Below are positions 33,871 through 46,964 of a stretch of DNA of 64,000 bases, one piece after another. The notes below the pieces were generated by a model. The model was not told where the DNA came from, searched no databases, and saw only the letters and a program-made list of their open reading frames with translations. The translations under genes were made by a program, and so were the position numbers. Source of the DNA: Poronia punctata (lineage: Eukaryota > Ascomycota > Sordariomycetes > Xylariales > Xylariaceae); assembly GCA_022579005.1 (NCBI GenBank), contig MU401471.1, forward strand, positions 76,345-140,344. Direction: 5' to 3'. Every line of letters begins with the position of its first letter. Positions within the stretch are counted from its first letter, which is position 1.

Positions 33871-35842
33871 ATGAATATGGCCCCGGTCATAATCCCTGAT
33901 GAGGGCATGCAACAGTTAATACTGATGACAGCACTGATTGCCGTACGTCCATAAAGAGGGGGTTTGGTCACTGCTGCGCGTTTAATCTGGGTACATTATG
34001 ATTGACATACTCCTAGGGAGCTACGTACGTGGTATATCACTATTTTTACTTGCTCTACTTTCATCCCTTGGCCAAGTTCCCTGGTCCAAGAATTGCTGCA
34101 GTGTCGAATATCTGGTATGCATACCATTGGTAGGTTCTCGTAGCCCAGCTTATATTATCGTCGTTGTCACTCACTTACATCGAACTAGGCTGTCAGGGCG
34201 ATATCCCTGGGCCACAGAGGAAGCATTAAGAACGTACGGTATGAACCGACAAAGTGGCGGGCTGATGCCGAGCTCCGATTGACATTTAAATAGGAGATGT
34301 CGTTCGCATCGCGCCCAACGAACTTCTCTTCTTCACCCCACAAGCATTTACAGGTCAGTCTGACAAGCTGATTACCTAGTATAAGCTGGTGAATCATTGC
34401 TTAGTCGCAACTCCCCCAGATATTTACTCTGCCCACGTCAAGAACCACGAGACTTTCCGCAAGACAGACCTTAACAGCCGTGGTGACAAGCATGGTGGCC
34501 TTCTTTTCGAGCAGGATCCAGTACGGCATCGAAAAGTAGCCAAGCAAGTTGCCCCTGCTTTCAGCTCAAAATCAACACGGGCTAAGGAGCCCAGACTACA
34601 TAAGTATATTGACACCTTTGTATTGCGGATGTGGATGTATGGGAATGGAGGTGTTGATGTTTCGAAGTGGTGCAACTGGCTAGCCATGGATATTTCGGCT
34701 GATACGGCGTATAATCGTCAAATGCACCAGATGAGAGACAGTGAGTGAGCGCCGAACCCCTGTCGGAGCAAACGACGAATCAGTACTAAAGCGCCCTTCT
34801 AGTGAAGAACTCGGCAATTTTGACCGTTCTGTTAGGCTTCAATGCTTTCACGACTATCGACCAAGTCTCCAAGCGTTTTTCCATCCTAGGAAAGCTCAAG
34901 TATCTTTTTCTACCTTTGTCCAGCGTAAAGTCAATGAAGGAGATGAATCAAACTAGCAGAGATGAGCTTCAGCGCCGCATCGAGAAAAAAGGCGACACGG
35001 AGGATCTCGATTTTTTCGAGCAACTCGTACCGGCTGGACGCATCGTTCCCGACGACCCCGATGAGTTTCGACACTTGGAACAGGTTGCCACACAGCTCTT
35101 GTTTGCCGGTTTCGAGCCGGTCTCGGCGTGGATTTATAGCACTCTGTTCCAACTTATCAGACACCCGGAATGTCTGGAAATATTGACCACGGAAATCAGA
35201 AACGCTTTTGCACGTTACGACGATATATCGTCAAGTGCTCTTGCGGAACTAGAGTACCTGAATGCGTGTCTCGAGGAATCGATGCGCCTTTTGCCGAGCA
35301 ACAATACTGGGCTACCAAGGGTGAGCCCCGGCGCAACTGTGGATGGAACATATGTTCCACCAGGAGTACGTTTTCACCCCATTTCACTCCGTGGCTACTT
35401 CTCATGTGGGCCTATGTCGAGTGAGATGTGAGAGAAACGCTGAGCGCGCTGACCGATTGAGTCAATCAATCAGGTAATAGTACAGACTAGTATGTTTGCT
35501 ACGACGCGAAGCCCGCGATACTTTCACGACCCGCTCCACTTCGATCCGCGGCGATGGTTGAGCGAGCAGCACCCTATGTACGTCCCCAAGTTCTCCATGG
35601 ACAGAACTAGAGATGTACTACCGTTCAGCCAAGGCCCAAGACAATGTCCCGGGAAAGAAATTGCCTGGACGCAGATGAGACTGTTCATGGGAAAGGTCCT
35701 CTGGACATTCGACATAAGCCAAGGCCCTGGAAGAGTGCTAGACATTGAGAGTGACTTTGTTACTTATGGGTTTTGGGTTAAGCCTGAGTTGAGGATCAAC
35801 TTTGCTGTGAGGCAGGGCCAAGCGCAACCAACGTCATCTTGA
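33871..35842 (+). CDS. Cytochrome P450 monooxygenase
   Basis: Membrane-anchored haem-thiolate monooxygenase; the substrate is unknown. Seven exons give 515 residues: 33871-33942, 34017-34129, 34189-34238, 34294-34353, 34420-34740, 34803-35365 and 35474-35842. All six introns are canonical and 55-108 nt. Exon 1 plus the start of exon 2 gives the membrane anchor (LILMTALIAGATYVVYHYFY). The Pro-rich hinge FHPLAKFPGPRIAAVSNIWY follows, then GRYPWATEEALRTYG and DVVRIAPNELLFF. The I helix reads LLFAGFEPVSAW, with Glu kept but the usual Thr pair replaced by Pro-Val-Ser. The K helix has EESMR (ExxR), and the haem loop is FSQGPRQCPGKE with the axial Cys. The motif set recalls fungal isotrichodermin-hydroxylase-like and benzoate-hydroxylase-like P450s, but I cannot assign a CYP family. 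No biosynthetic neighbours are seen. Confidence 0.9.
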
Positions 35843-36927
35843 TTATTAATGGACGAGTAATTTCACCATCGCGAACGAAGTGGGATGAGACTGGATTATA
35901 AGGGCCATATTTTGTTACCGTCCTTGGATGGATTGTGTAGCTTAAGCTAAGCTTGCGACCTCCCTTGGGGTATGCAAGCGTGTCAAACTGCGTTCTATTA
36001 TATGTACATGTATATATATAGATGTCCATCTAACAAAACATGTCTGAAAAGTAACAATGGCGCAAGGTCTCCCTCTTCTGTTCAAGGGTAGCAATTAGTC
36101 CAGCTTTATCAGTATGCCTCGTGATAGGAAGTGTATGGCCTCAACGGGCTTGTAGTCTCGACCTTTTGACGGCGGCAGGTGGGATCGTCTCCCAGGCGTT
36201 TCTCAAGCGCTTAGGACGACAAAGAAGAAATAGCAAGTAGACTTAAAGTAAGATTTCCTTCTCTTTATATTCCTACGAGTACGTACACGTAGGTAGGTAG
36301 CAGGTAGCGTACTCGTAGGAAAGACAACTTCTAAGCTCCACATGCTAATAGGCACTACACGCTAGGCCTTGACGGGACAGGCTCGCATATCTTGAACCCC
36401 TTCTAACACAAACTTCAACCCGGGCGTGCCTACGAGTTGGTGCAAAACTTCCAATCCGAATACTCGGCAAGGCGACACAACTTTTGACCTCCCACTGTAA
36501 ACTTGGCCTTACAAATAGAATTAACATAGTTCGCAGATGCGTTTTTCTAAATTCCAGCGCCTCTCCGGATGCAGTTTAGTGTGTCGAGCTTGAAACGTGA
36601 ACTGAGAATCTACGGTGATACCTTGTGTATTAGTTAGGTGGCTGAAAGCTGATTGGCTTGCAACCTGTACAGCATTTTTAGGTTGCCAAGGAGCTGTCAA
36701 ATGTTCAGGGGTACAGGAGCGCATCGTTACACCTATTTGGATTATTGATATCCAGTTGAAGAGGGACACCCTTGAAATGCTACTCGACAACTCAACCACC
36801 TGTGGATGTTAATCAAGTGCATAGACCGTTCAACTTCACTGCTTCTTTTTACTTGGGTACTTTATAACAATGTGTATGCGACCCGGTTAATGTTTAAAAT
36901 ATCCGAATACCAGCTTCCGTGGCATTA
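35843..36927. other. Gene-free region upstream of laa1
   Basis: About 1.1 kb without a supported gene. TACGAGTA at 36274-36281 and TACTCGTA at 36310-36317 flank a GTAGGTAGGTAG stretch. The laa1 promoter should lie close to 36928. Confidence 0.5.
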
Positions 36928-39900
36928 ATGTCGTCACCGAATTCCCCTCGAGCCTCCCAAGGCGGCGCCTCGACTCCCGCACAAGCAGCGTCGGCACCTA
37001 CGCGCACGCCCTCGACGAACCCCGAGTTTGATATTAGCAAGTTGAAATCTCTATCAGCTGAACAGCAGGATCTATACCTTCTCGAGTTTGTCACCAGCCT
37101 GAGCAAGCATGCCCTCGCCCTCGACGCCGATGATTGCACCGCCCAACAATTCTACCTCAAGAAAGAGGTGTTCCAAATCATCAACTTGCAAAGCCCTTCT
37201 CCCGGTCGAGTAATAAGGAATAATATAGGAAAGATTCTGGCACATGTGCTCGGCAATGGTGACAGGAAACTCTTATTTGAGACGGTCAATGACCTTGTCA
37301 CCATTGTTTCCAGCGGGAAGTCCAAGACCGATTCGGAAGTCCGCACCAAACATGCCGCTGTTAGCTGTCTGGGAGATGTGTACGCTGCTGCTGGCGACAG
37401 TGCCATCCATCTCCATCTTGTTGCCTGCCAGAGTTTAATTAAGCTGGTCAAGTCTTCTCAAACCCATGCCGGGTTGCGTGCCGCTACCTTTACCACGCTT
37501 GCCAAGATGGCTGGCAAGATCCGAAGCAGCATGGAAGAGAGTATAGCCCGGGATATATGGAAGCAAGCACGGGCCGCGGCCACCAGCGACAAGGGCTCGC
37601 TTACGATCGTTTGCGCTTGCCGCTGTCTGAAATCGTTGGTCAGAAACACGCCATACTTTGACAATTCTGGGGACTTTGAGAACTTGAAGTCCACAATCTT
37701 CAAGATGATCGACTCGAGTTCTTCGCAAGTCCGACATGCGGCAGCTGACTGTTTGGCCGAAGCCATGGTTAAGGGCCATTCCGAACAAGCGGCGAACGCC
37801 AGTGCGGCTCAAAAATCGAAAAAGACCAAGTTGAAAAAGAGAGCCTCTATGGCGCCAGGTGCTGGTCTCGACGAGGATGAAGATATTCCGTCTCGACCTG
37901 GCAGTCCAGCGCCCGGAGGTAGGAAGAAGAACGACGAGTTAGCCCTCTCGTTGGCCGATATTATGAAGACGTTGTCTACTCAGTACATTCGCATGTCCAC
38001 GACCAACAGGGCTAGGACGGCTATTGGCGTGTGCTATGGCCGAGTCGTCAAGCGCCTAGGGGAGAAGTTTGTCGAGACAAACTACACAAGGATCATTGAG
38101 CATTTGGCAACGGACATTCTAGGCAGTCAAAACATCAGCAACAGTCGATATAGGATGCTTATTTCTCGTCGTATCGTAGACACCATTCTTCAGGATGTGG
38201 TCGGGCGGAAGATCCTGGGAGAGTCTGGGCAACAGGCGGCTGCGGAATCGGTCGTTAACGAGGTCTTCAAGAACTATCCAGAAGTGATCAAAGAACGGCC
38301 GGAGCCGAGCAAATACACGCTCATCGCGTCGCTCGGTGCTGTTGCCTCGCTTATCAATATCCTGGGCTCTGCTGCGAACAGCTTCGCCGAAAGCTGTCGA
38401 GACGGCTTGTTGCAGATACTGCAGCACCCCAGCTATACCGTCCAGGTTTATGCATCTCATTGTATGAAGGCGCTAGTCCTAGCTTGCCCCCAGCAACTCC
38501 TCCCATGCCTGTCCGTATGCATGAACAGTTTAGCCAGAGAGCTTTCTCTTTTGACTAGCGGACGGAACTCTCCTAGGAGATGCGTTGGGTTCGCTCACGG
38601 CCTGGCCGCCGCCCTCAGTGCTAGCCCGGCGCGACCATTATATGGCTCGCTTGATATAAACAATCGCGTTTATTCCATGGCGACCAATCTACTCAAGTCT
38701 AGCAGCCAGTCTGAATTACGTGTTTCGAGTACGCAAGTTCAAGTTGCTTGGATTTTGTTAGGGGGCCTGATGTCACTTGGGCCTAACTTTGTCAAGATTC
38801 ATCTCTCTCAGCTTCTGGTGCTTTGGAAGAACGCACTCCCGAAGCCGCTCGCGAAAGATAGCTATGCGCACCGTAGTATCCTCGAGGTGTCCTTCCTCAC
38901 GCACGTTAAAGAATGCGCTCTGGGCTGCATCCTTTCATTCCTTCAGTTCAACAGCCGTCTACTGACTGTCGATGTGTCGAAGCGGATAGCAGCTATGCTT
39001 CAGGGTACCACAGCTTTCCTAAAACTGCTGCCGTCCAAGAAAACTACCGACGACATGACGCAAAGACTGACGCCAGCTTTGCAGCTGCAAGACTTGGACA
39101 TGATGGCACAGCGACGAGTTCTCCAGTGCTACGTCAGACTCGTAAACCAAAGTCCAGCAGGCGGCAGCGAATCTCTGTTACAGTCTAATCTGCTTACGCA
39201 GGCTGTATCCCTTTTCGCCGACCCGGAAAACTATGGAGGGAACTCGCTGAGCGCGTCGATTGCTAATGCTGCGGGTAACTTTGAAACCGTCTGGGAGATT
39301 GGTGACAACTCCGGGTTTGGTGTTAATGGGCTGATACGTGGTTTCAAGACGAAAAAGCTTCCGGGCGAAAAGGAAGAGCCTCCGGACGGTCTACCGGTGG
39401 ATGAGACGGATCCGGATCGTATCATGGACAATCTTCTCTTATCACCAATCGGCCAATCACTTGAACACGATGCGGCTACCCTATATATCGGGGGGTTGGA
39501 TACGGAGCCGGAGCTTCCAGATCCCCCGGCAACCGAAGTGGTCAATATGGCTATCCGGTTGTTCGCTTTCGTCTTTCCTCTGACGCCGGCCAAAGTGCAA
39601 GAGAGCGTGTTGGAACAGATAGCCACGTACACATCGGCCGGCTCTCTACAACGCGACCCTGGCAGGAAGGCGGCTATGAATGTCAATGTCGCGAGTGCTT
39701 TGCTATCGACGTTGAAGGTGGCGGTCAAGGAAACGCAATCGCCATCGGGCAACGTTACCAATCTGGCGGTGGAGAAGCTGCTTCAGGAAATGATGAGGGA
39801 TTTTATTGTGAGCCCTGACCAGTACATACGGAGTCTGGGTTATGGCGCGATTGCACGGTTGTGCAATGCGTCGGGCAATGCTTTCACGAATAACGAAGTA

Positions 39901-42900
39901 AAGCACCTGGTCGACACCATCGTAGGAAATAGGGAACCCAGTGCACGCGCTGGTTGTTCAATGGCGTTGGGCAGCATCCAAGCCAAGGTGGGAGGTCTCG
40001 GGGCTGGCTACCATTTGAAGACCATTACAGGGATATTAATGTCCCTGTGCAACGACCCGCACCCGACTGTCCATTTCTGGGCGCTTGAGGCCTTGGGCAA
40101 GGCAGCAGATGCAGCCGGTCTAGGATTCAGCCCCTATGTGTCGGGGAGCCTCGGGATGCTAGCCCAGTTATACCTCTCGGAATCCCATCACACCGAGGTG
40201 GCATCGCCTATATCGATGAGTTTGGAGATGGAGCTATCGACTGTCACGGCCATCACTCGATGTGTGGATTCGCTAATTAACGTCGTGGGACCTGATCTTC
40301 AGGATTCCACCAAGTCTCGTGAACTAATTCTTACGTTGGTGGGCCAGTTCCAGAAAGAGGAAGATATCCTGGCCCAGCAGGCCAGTCTCGGATGTCTAGA
40401 GCATCTCTCCTTGTACGCGCCGGGGCACATCGTTTTTACCGACTATGTCAAGGTTCTCCAGAGATACCTGAATTCCGAGTTCCCCAACCTCCGGGATGTC
40501 GCAATCGACGGACTATACAATCTGATGAAGCGAGATTCATACGATGTCCTGGCAGCGGCAGACCCGGGTCTGGAAGATCAGCTTTGGCTTGTACTGGACA
40601 CATCACCAGACCACGACGGGATTCGAAACCTGATCCGTAACTGGCTACGCCAAACCTGTCTGAAAGATACGGCTGCTTGGTTATTACGCTGTCAAAATGT
40701 GCTGAAAATGACTCGACCCAAGGTTGCCGAGCCAGTGCCGCAGACTGCTGCGCCCAAGTCAAATGCCACCATCGACCTCGGGGATGAAGAAGTGGCCGGG
40801 TTTGCCGCAGCAGCAGCTGGCGTTTCCAAAGACGAGAAAGAGCCCGGCGGAAGTTCGGAGATGGAACCGTTGCGCTGGCAAGTCAGGACGTTTGCAATGA
40901 GTTGCCTAGCAGATATTTTTGCCTTGGCCACCAAAGATGTAGCGACGAACGGCGAATCTCCAGCACAGCCGGTGCTGCAGAGCCGAGTAGCAGATGTCAT
41001 CCGCATGGCGTTTTCTGCATCCACCTCGAGTGTGCTGGAGCTTCGGATCTGGGGACTCAAGATTATCGGTGCCGTTTTGAGGATGTTTGGCAAGACGGCC
41101 GATCCCGATTTCGAAGAAGCGATGCTCCTGGAGCAGTATCAGGCACAGATCAGCTCTGCGTTGACACCCGCCTTTGCAGCGGATTCGTCGCCCGAACTAG
41201 CAGCCGAGGCGGTCAACGTCTGTGCTGCCTTTATCTCGACCGGCATAGTGACGGATGTCGACAGGATGGGCCGCATCCTGAAGACACTCGTCACGGCGCT
41301 TGAGAACTTCTCCAGCGATGCCGAAAATGCAGGGATCGGCGACCTGAAGGGGCTAAGTTCCAATGCCCAGGTCATGGTTAAGATGTCGGTCTTTTCAGCC
41401 TGGGCAGATCTCCAGGTTGCCAGTTTAGAGCAAAAGTACTTGCTCGAGGTGCTGAGGCCACATATCAATACCTTGACCCCTCTGTGGCTAGCCTCGCTGC
41501 GCGAATTCGCCCGGCTACGGTTCGAACCGGATATTTCCATGACGCTTGGACCACCGTCCATGTCTGGCAGCCTGGAAACGATCTACTCTGCCCTCAATCG
41601 GGAAACGCTCCTCAGATTCTATCAGGACTCCTGGCTCAAGCTGGTGGATGCCATCGCAAGCCTGATTGAACAGGATAGTGAATTTGTCTTTGACGCGCTG
41701 GACGGGAAGGAGACGCAGGGCCCGACGGCCAACGGCCATTTTAAAGGCGCCGATATCAACTACCGTGATGAACCTGTCGCCTTTTTCTTTGTCCTTTTCG
41801 GAATCGCGTTTGAGGCGCTTGCGACCCGATCAAGCCAGACCGACTCCCTCGCCACTCAAGAGCAGACGCTAGAGATCCTCCAGGCGCTCAAGAAGATACT
41901 CCACCCGAGCGTGTCGGGCCATGCGATATACCGCGAGGCCATCTTCTCCGAGACGATGGATCTGCTAGACCGGCTCGTGCTGACCGAGGGTCTCGATGTA
42001 CAAGGCGTCATTGTCGAGATCGCCCGAGCCCTGTGTGTCGCCCATCCTTCGGCCCGGAAACAGGGCCAGGTCGAAGAGGGCGATCTGACGGAAGACATTG
42101 AGCAATTATTCGAGCTGACGAGGATCATCGTCCTGGTTCTCTCCGGATTGCTTCCCAACCTGACGGGAGCTAACCAACCAGTCCGCCACCAGCTGACGGA
42201 AGAATCCGTCCTGCTGGTGAGAACGGGCCTGAGTGCGATTGTCGATGCAGCTGAAGTCTTCCCGGCCATCATCAAGGTGGATTTGCACGCATGCATTATC
42301 CATATATTTGCCACGATCCTAGCGACCCCATCTTGCCAGGAGATCATCGTGCCTCAAGCCTTGCCCATGTTCAAGCGCTTCGTCACCAGCATGGCCAACT
42401 CTCGTCCTGCCGGGGACGAGAGGTCACCGACGGATGCGCAGGTACAAGGCTGCCTACGACGGTTCCTATCCATCTACTTACACGCCCAGAAGCGAGATGC
42501 CCCGCAATCGTTACAATGCGTTAAAAACTGCCTTCTTACGATTACCATCCTCTTCACCGGCGGCAATAACCGGCTTGCAGCTACCGACCGTCTTGTCGTG
42601 AAATTTCTAGACGAATTGCTAGATTGTCTAACTGACCGCATGGTGAGTGTGCTATTTTTGCCCCTTTCTGGTTATTTACTTGTTGCTGCTTGAATAGCTG
42701 GCCGATACCAGACTGACCAACCGGCTGACTGTTTTGTGTAGACGGCCAAGATCGCTGCAAACTGCATCCGGTCCCTCCTATTGCAGAGTTCACCAACAGT
42801 AGCCGACCAGTCTATTTCCCGCTATCTCCTGCCGCACCTTGTTGCCTTTGTGGCCAATACGGACCCGGAAGACCCCGAGAACGCGAGAAAGCTCATCGCC

Positions 42901-43215
42901 CACACATTGACCCAATATGTGTCTACGCTGGACAAAGATCACGCCCCGATCGCCATGTCCATCATAGTGCCCACTCTCTTGTCCCGGGCTACCAGCGAGG
43001 GTCCGGAAATCTACAGAGAAACAAGCTCGAGGCTACTTGAACTAGCATCGGCGGATCAAGTGGCCTTTAAGGGTATCGTAACAACCATGAGTGAGGGACA
43101 AAAGGCTTTTATGGAGGAAGTGTTACGATCTGGCCGCCAAGCCGGTGGCGCGGATCGGGATAACACGAACACGGGCCAACCGACCATCACGTTGAAGATG
43201 GATTTTGGAAGTTAA
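36928..43215 (+). CDS. laa1: HEATR5/Laa1-family HEAT-repeat protein
   Basis: Very large HEAT-repeat protein homologous to human HEATR5 and yeast Laa1, which binds the AP-1 clathrin adaptor and helps traffic between trans-Golgi and endosomes. Two exons, 36928-42642 and 42742-43215 (99-nt intron, donor GTGAGT, acceptor GTGTAG), give 2062 residues, close to yeast Laa1. The N-terminal 30 residues are Ser/Pro/Ala-rich and disordered. The conserved body begins LSAEQQDLYLLEFVTSLSKH, with FETVNDLVTIV, RTKHAAVSCLGDVYAAAGD and VRHAAADCLAEAMVKG. Repeated helical HEAT pairs run to the C-terminus, including HPTVHFWALEALGKAADAAGL. Acidic or basic low-complexity loops occur near residues 295-335. The start at 36928 is the first ATG, since the frame opens only three codons earlier with a non-ATG. 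There are no breaks. Confidence 0.9.
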
Positions 43216-44936
43216 AAAGATGAATGTTGCGATGATCCATTGCTGTCTTTTGTTGTCTTGTGCATTTTTCTTTCCCCTGACGACAAACGCACTCTGTTGA
43301 GAATATATACCTGGTTTTGTCTTAGGTATGGCATCCAGAGCCGGAGCGCGGGGATGGATATATATATACATAGATCCTCGGGCACATTAAAAGAAAAGAC
43401 GAGAAGGAGAAAGGAGTATGTCTCGTATAAATCTAATAATACAATACAACTATTAACATCATTACCTACCTACTTGATCTAAACACATTATTTCGTAATC
43501 CATCGCAACCAACTAGCATACGACGGGTTATTAAATCGCACTTCGCACGGCTATGGATATGCGCGCCAAGACCTCTTGTTTTCGAATGCAATATTTTCCA
43601 CCTTTTTCAGGGATACCAGTAATGAAAAGTGCAACTGTAATTAATCGCTTGCAATAATTCCCCGGTGTTTTCCATCTTTATTTTTATTTTGTCGGTCCCT
43701 TCTTCTCAACGGACTCTCCGTACATGTACTTGTACTGTAGCATCCATACTCCCCCTTCCTTCCTTCCTTCCTTTCTTTTTCTAGATACATCCCCACCCCT
43801 TGCAAATATAGTAGGTAGGTACCTAGGTAAGTAGGTAGTTAAAAACATCCCGCAATCAATCAATCAATCTGGGATCGACATGACAGATCCCCTGATCATA
43901 ACAGGAAGGTAAAGAAGGATAATCGGATCGGATATCGGGGTATGTAAGAATGGAGCTCGGATCGATATGGTATGGTATGATTTAATTATAGGTAGTAAAT
44001 ATGTACATAGGTAAGTACTCAGAAGATAATTAAATATATTTAACCAAGGTAACAAAATCTAAAAAGAATAAAAGTTGAAAAGGAGATGATAGAGATGAAA
44101 TAAGTGAATAAAGAAAAGCAAGTCGTATAAATGGGCTTAAATATCTTCTGGTACATACATACAGCAGCCCATTGTGGCTTTTTTTCTGGGCGTTGTTTTA
44201 GACTTGTTTCTTTCTTTGCCTCTCCCCCCCCGACTTGCTCGCTCACCGATGCTAGGTAGGATGGATGCATGTACTCGGACATTTATTACATGACGACCTA
44301 CCTAACAGATCGAGGTGGGTAATGTACATTGTCTATTTTCATCCCATTTGTTTTAGCTGCATCACATGCTGAGCACAGGACCGTTCCTTCAAGCATACCA
44401 CACACACACACGAGGTTACCTACCTCGTTCTGTGCAGCAGTTTAATGCAAGGGGCACATGCTTCCCGACTCTCATATGTATCACGGGTAGCGAAGTTCAG
44501 GATGTTGACAATGGCTGTCATGGTGGTTTTACTGTTGGTGGGTGTCCATGGTGGGATCTTGAAACGAGAGCCCTAAACCTATACCCTTGCTATGCCATCT
44601 CCCATTTGAGTAACTCCATCTGTCAGCTGTAGCCTCACAGGAAAAAGGGGAAGGACGTTGGAGATGAGACTATAAGATCCTCACTCAAGTCTTCTTAACT
44701 TATGAATGATGTATGAATAGCCCCTGTTCCCAACCTGTGCCGGAGAACTCTCATCGGACCGGTGGAATCCGCTCGTTATCCCACCCCATCAGGTTATCTT
44801 AGGAACCGTGTCGTTCTTTTAATACATTCTTTTATTGCTTCCCTGTTTGCTGTTTGCTGTTTGCTGTTCCGCTGCCCTCCCTGTTTACTGAGGACTGAGG
44901 ACTTGGCCGACTTGTTGATCGACGCGGGACGACAAG
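43216..44936. other. Gene-free region between laa1 and the secreted-protein gene
   Basis: About 1.7 kb with simple sequence: CTTCC repeats near 43757-43775, AATC repeats near 43855-43868 and GTAGGTAGGTACC near 43811-43835. A TGCTGTT repeat at about 44845-44873 sits near the start of the next gene. I see no coding region. Confidence 0.5.
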
Positions 44937-46627
44937 ATGAAGCTTCAAAGGACCCTTGCCTCGTTCATCCTGGCAACAACATGCTACGCTAGCCCAACGC
45001 CATCGTTAGATCTCACGGCCCTGAATTCGCCTGAGACCGAGCTTCTCGTCCGGCAGGGAATAATACTTGCTCGAAGCCAGGAGCTGGAGAAACGGGCTTC
45101 GGCCGACTTCTCCCTGGAAAAGTCATGGAATAATGAGGTCTTGTTTGGGCAGTAAGTGGGAATTGGAAATAACCTTCCTCCGTTGTGTTGTCGTTATAAC
45201 CGAATGTATGCTGATAGAGGTAACGCAGTACATGGGACCACACCGAGCCTGACAATAGCGAGAATGTCAAGGTCTCGGTGACATGCATCGAGTGTGCCAC
45301 GCACGGGACCGTGACCGCCAAGTTAACGGACCACGAAATAATCCACCCCATGCTGAGGTTGGATTTCTCCGGTGTGCAGGCATATGCATCCCTAGGTGTC
45401 GAGGTCAGCGCCGGCCAGACCTTCTCGCTGACTTTGTTCGAATCCGAGACCCCTATCGGCATCGGTATCTCGGGCCTCGATGTCGGCGTCGTCTTCTTCG
45501 TCGACCTTGTCTTCAGTCTGACCGAGGCCATCGACCTTACCGCCGGCTTTCAGGTCACCGTCCCGGACGGCGCCTACGTCGAGGCCGATCTTTTTGGAGG
45601 TGACATCAACGACTCTTTTTTGTAAGTATTAACTGGACCCTATCCTGCACCTTTTCCCCCGGAGGAGAGAGTGAAGTATAAGCCGGGATCTCGGGTACCG
45701 AGAGCATCGGTAAGAATGAGAACTGACCGGGACAAATTCGGAAATCAGTGACGGCCTTGACAGTCAGGCCCTCCCCGTTACCGTCCAATCTGGGAGCGCA
45801 ACATTCAAAGCCGATCTACGACTACGTGTGCAGGCCGGTGCCGAAGCGAGCTTGCCCATTTTTGGCATCGGCGCCGGTGCCGTCATCGGCATCTTCACCA
45901 ACCTCGTCGAGTTTATCGCCGTCATCGAGTCGACACCCACATGTCCCTTGGAAACAGAGATATCGTGGGATCTCAACGTGGGTGCCTTTGCTCATCTGGA
46001 TGTAAGTTTTCGTCGCTCTTACCAGGAATAACGTAGTCGGAGAAGCTAACAATAGCCCTGCCGGGCCTGCCGGGGCTTGAACAGGTCGTCGTGGATTACA
46101 CTACCCTCGGTCCCGTGCCCACTGTTTCCACAACCCTTTACGCAGGGCCGACTCTATCCAGCTGCTGGATCGAAGCTGGCACAACGACGGCGCAATCCAG
46201 CCCAGAAACTGGTTTACCCGGCACCGCCACGTCCACCTCGGTGGTTTTCCCTCCCCCGAGCACTTCGGCTTATTCACTACCGCCCTCGAGCTACCGTGGG
46301 GTGGCCAACTATCCCGTGCCCCCCTCCTCAATCGTCACCGCATCCGGGCCGACGTATACGTCCACCTATACCCACACCATGACGCGCTGTGGTGCCCCCG
46401 GCGTGGTGAACTGCCCAGCAACGTACCAAACCGAGGTGGTCGTAACAAGAACGACAACCATCTACCCCGCCACACGCACCGCCGCATCTGGAACCCAGTA
46501 CAGGCCTTATGGCGGCCAAGTTCAGGGCCTGCCAGTGATGCCGTCGTCAGCACTTTTGATTCCTCTATCGTCCTTGTCCTCGCCCATCGTGGCCACATTT
46601 GTTCCGCCGACTATGGTGGCCCTGTAA
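44937..46627 (+). CDS. Secreted, probably GPI-anchored protein of unknown function
   Basis: Four exons, 44937-45151, 45229-45621, 45749-46001 and 46085-46627, give 467 residues, with introns of 77-127 nt. An N-terminal signal peptide (MKLQRTLASFILATTCYA) is followed by a propeptide ending in a Kex2-type site, LEKR at residues 50-53. The body is rich in beta-prone, Val/Gly-rich segments (VTCIECATHGTVTAKLT, LDFSGVQAYASLGVEVSAG, GDINDSFFDGLDSQALPV, GAEASLPIFGIGAGAVIG) with a few Cys. From about residue 290 the chain is Ser/Thr/Pro-rich, as in O-glycosylated wall proteins. It ends in a hydrophobic stretch after small residues, consistent with a GPI signal. The body looks like the uncharacterised fungal DUF7223-type secreted proteins, a resemblance I cannot verify. 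The function is unknown; a wall or effector role is inference. Confidence 0.78.
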
Positions 46628-46964
46628 GAATACAAAAATCTGGCTTTATATTCTTGTATTTGGTTTGGTTTACTCTGGGCATATATGGTGTCGTTGTCTC
46701 GTGGGTACTGCTATTTTGCGCAATTCTATATCTCATACTCGTGTATAAAATAACATACTGCTTTACTTCGCGGCCATAACACGGGTATTTGTAAACTATA
46801 CAGAACGCACCAACTCTCTTATTTCGCAGGTGCATATGCTGTAGGTCGTATCGCAGCTGGAGTCTATTGTGGGTTTCTTTGTGTGCTAACAGAATATTAC
46901 TGATGGTTTCCTTGTTCACGGTCGTGATTTGAAGGGATTGTCTGTTGGCTCTATCTTATCCCCA
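46628..46964. other. Convergent 3' spacer
   Basis: About 340 bp between the stop of the secreted-protein gene and the stop of the small Cys-rich gene on the other strand. Nothing else is seen. Confidence 0.45.

Noticed and set aside
33871..35842. Secondary-metabolite cluster around the P450
   Set aside because: Neighbours are a mitochondrial translation factor and Laa1. No synthase, transporter or pathway regulator is nearby.
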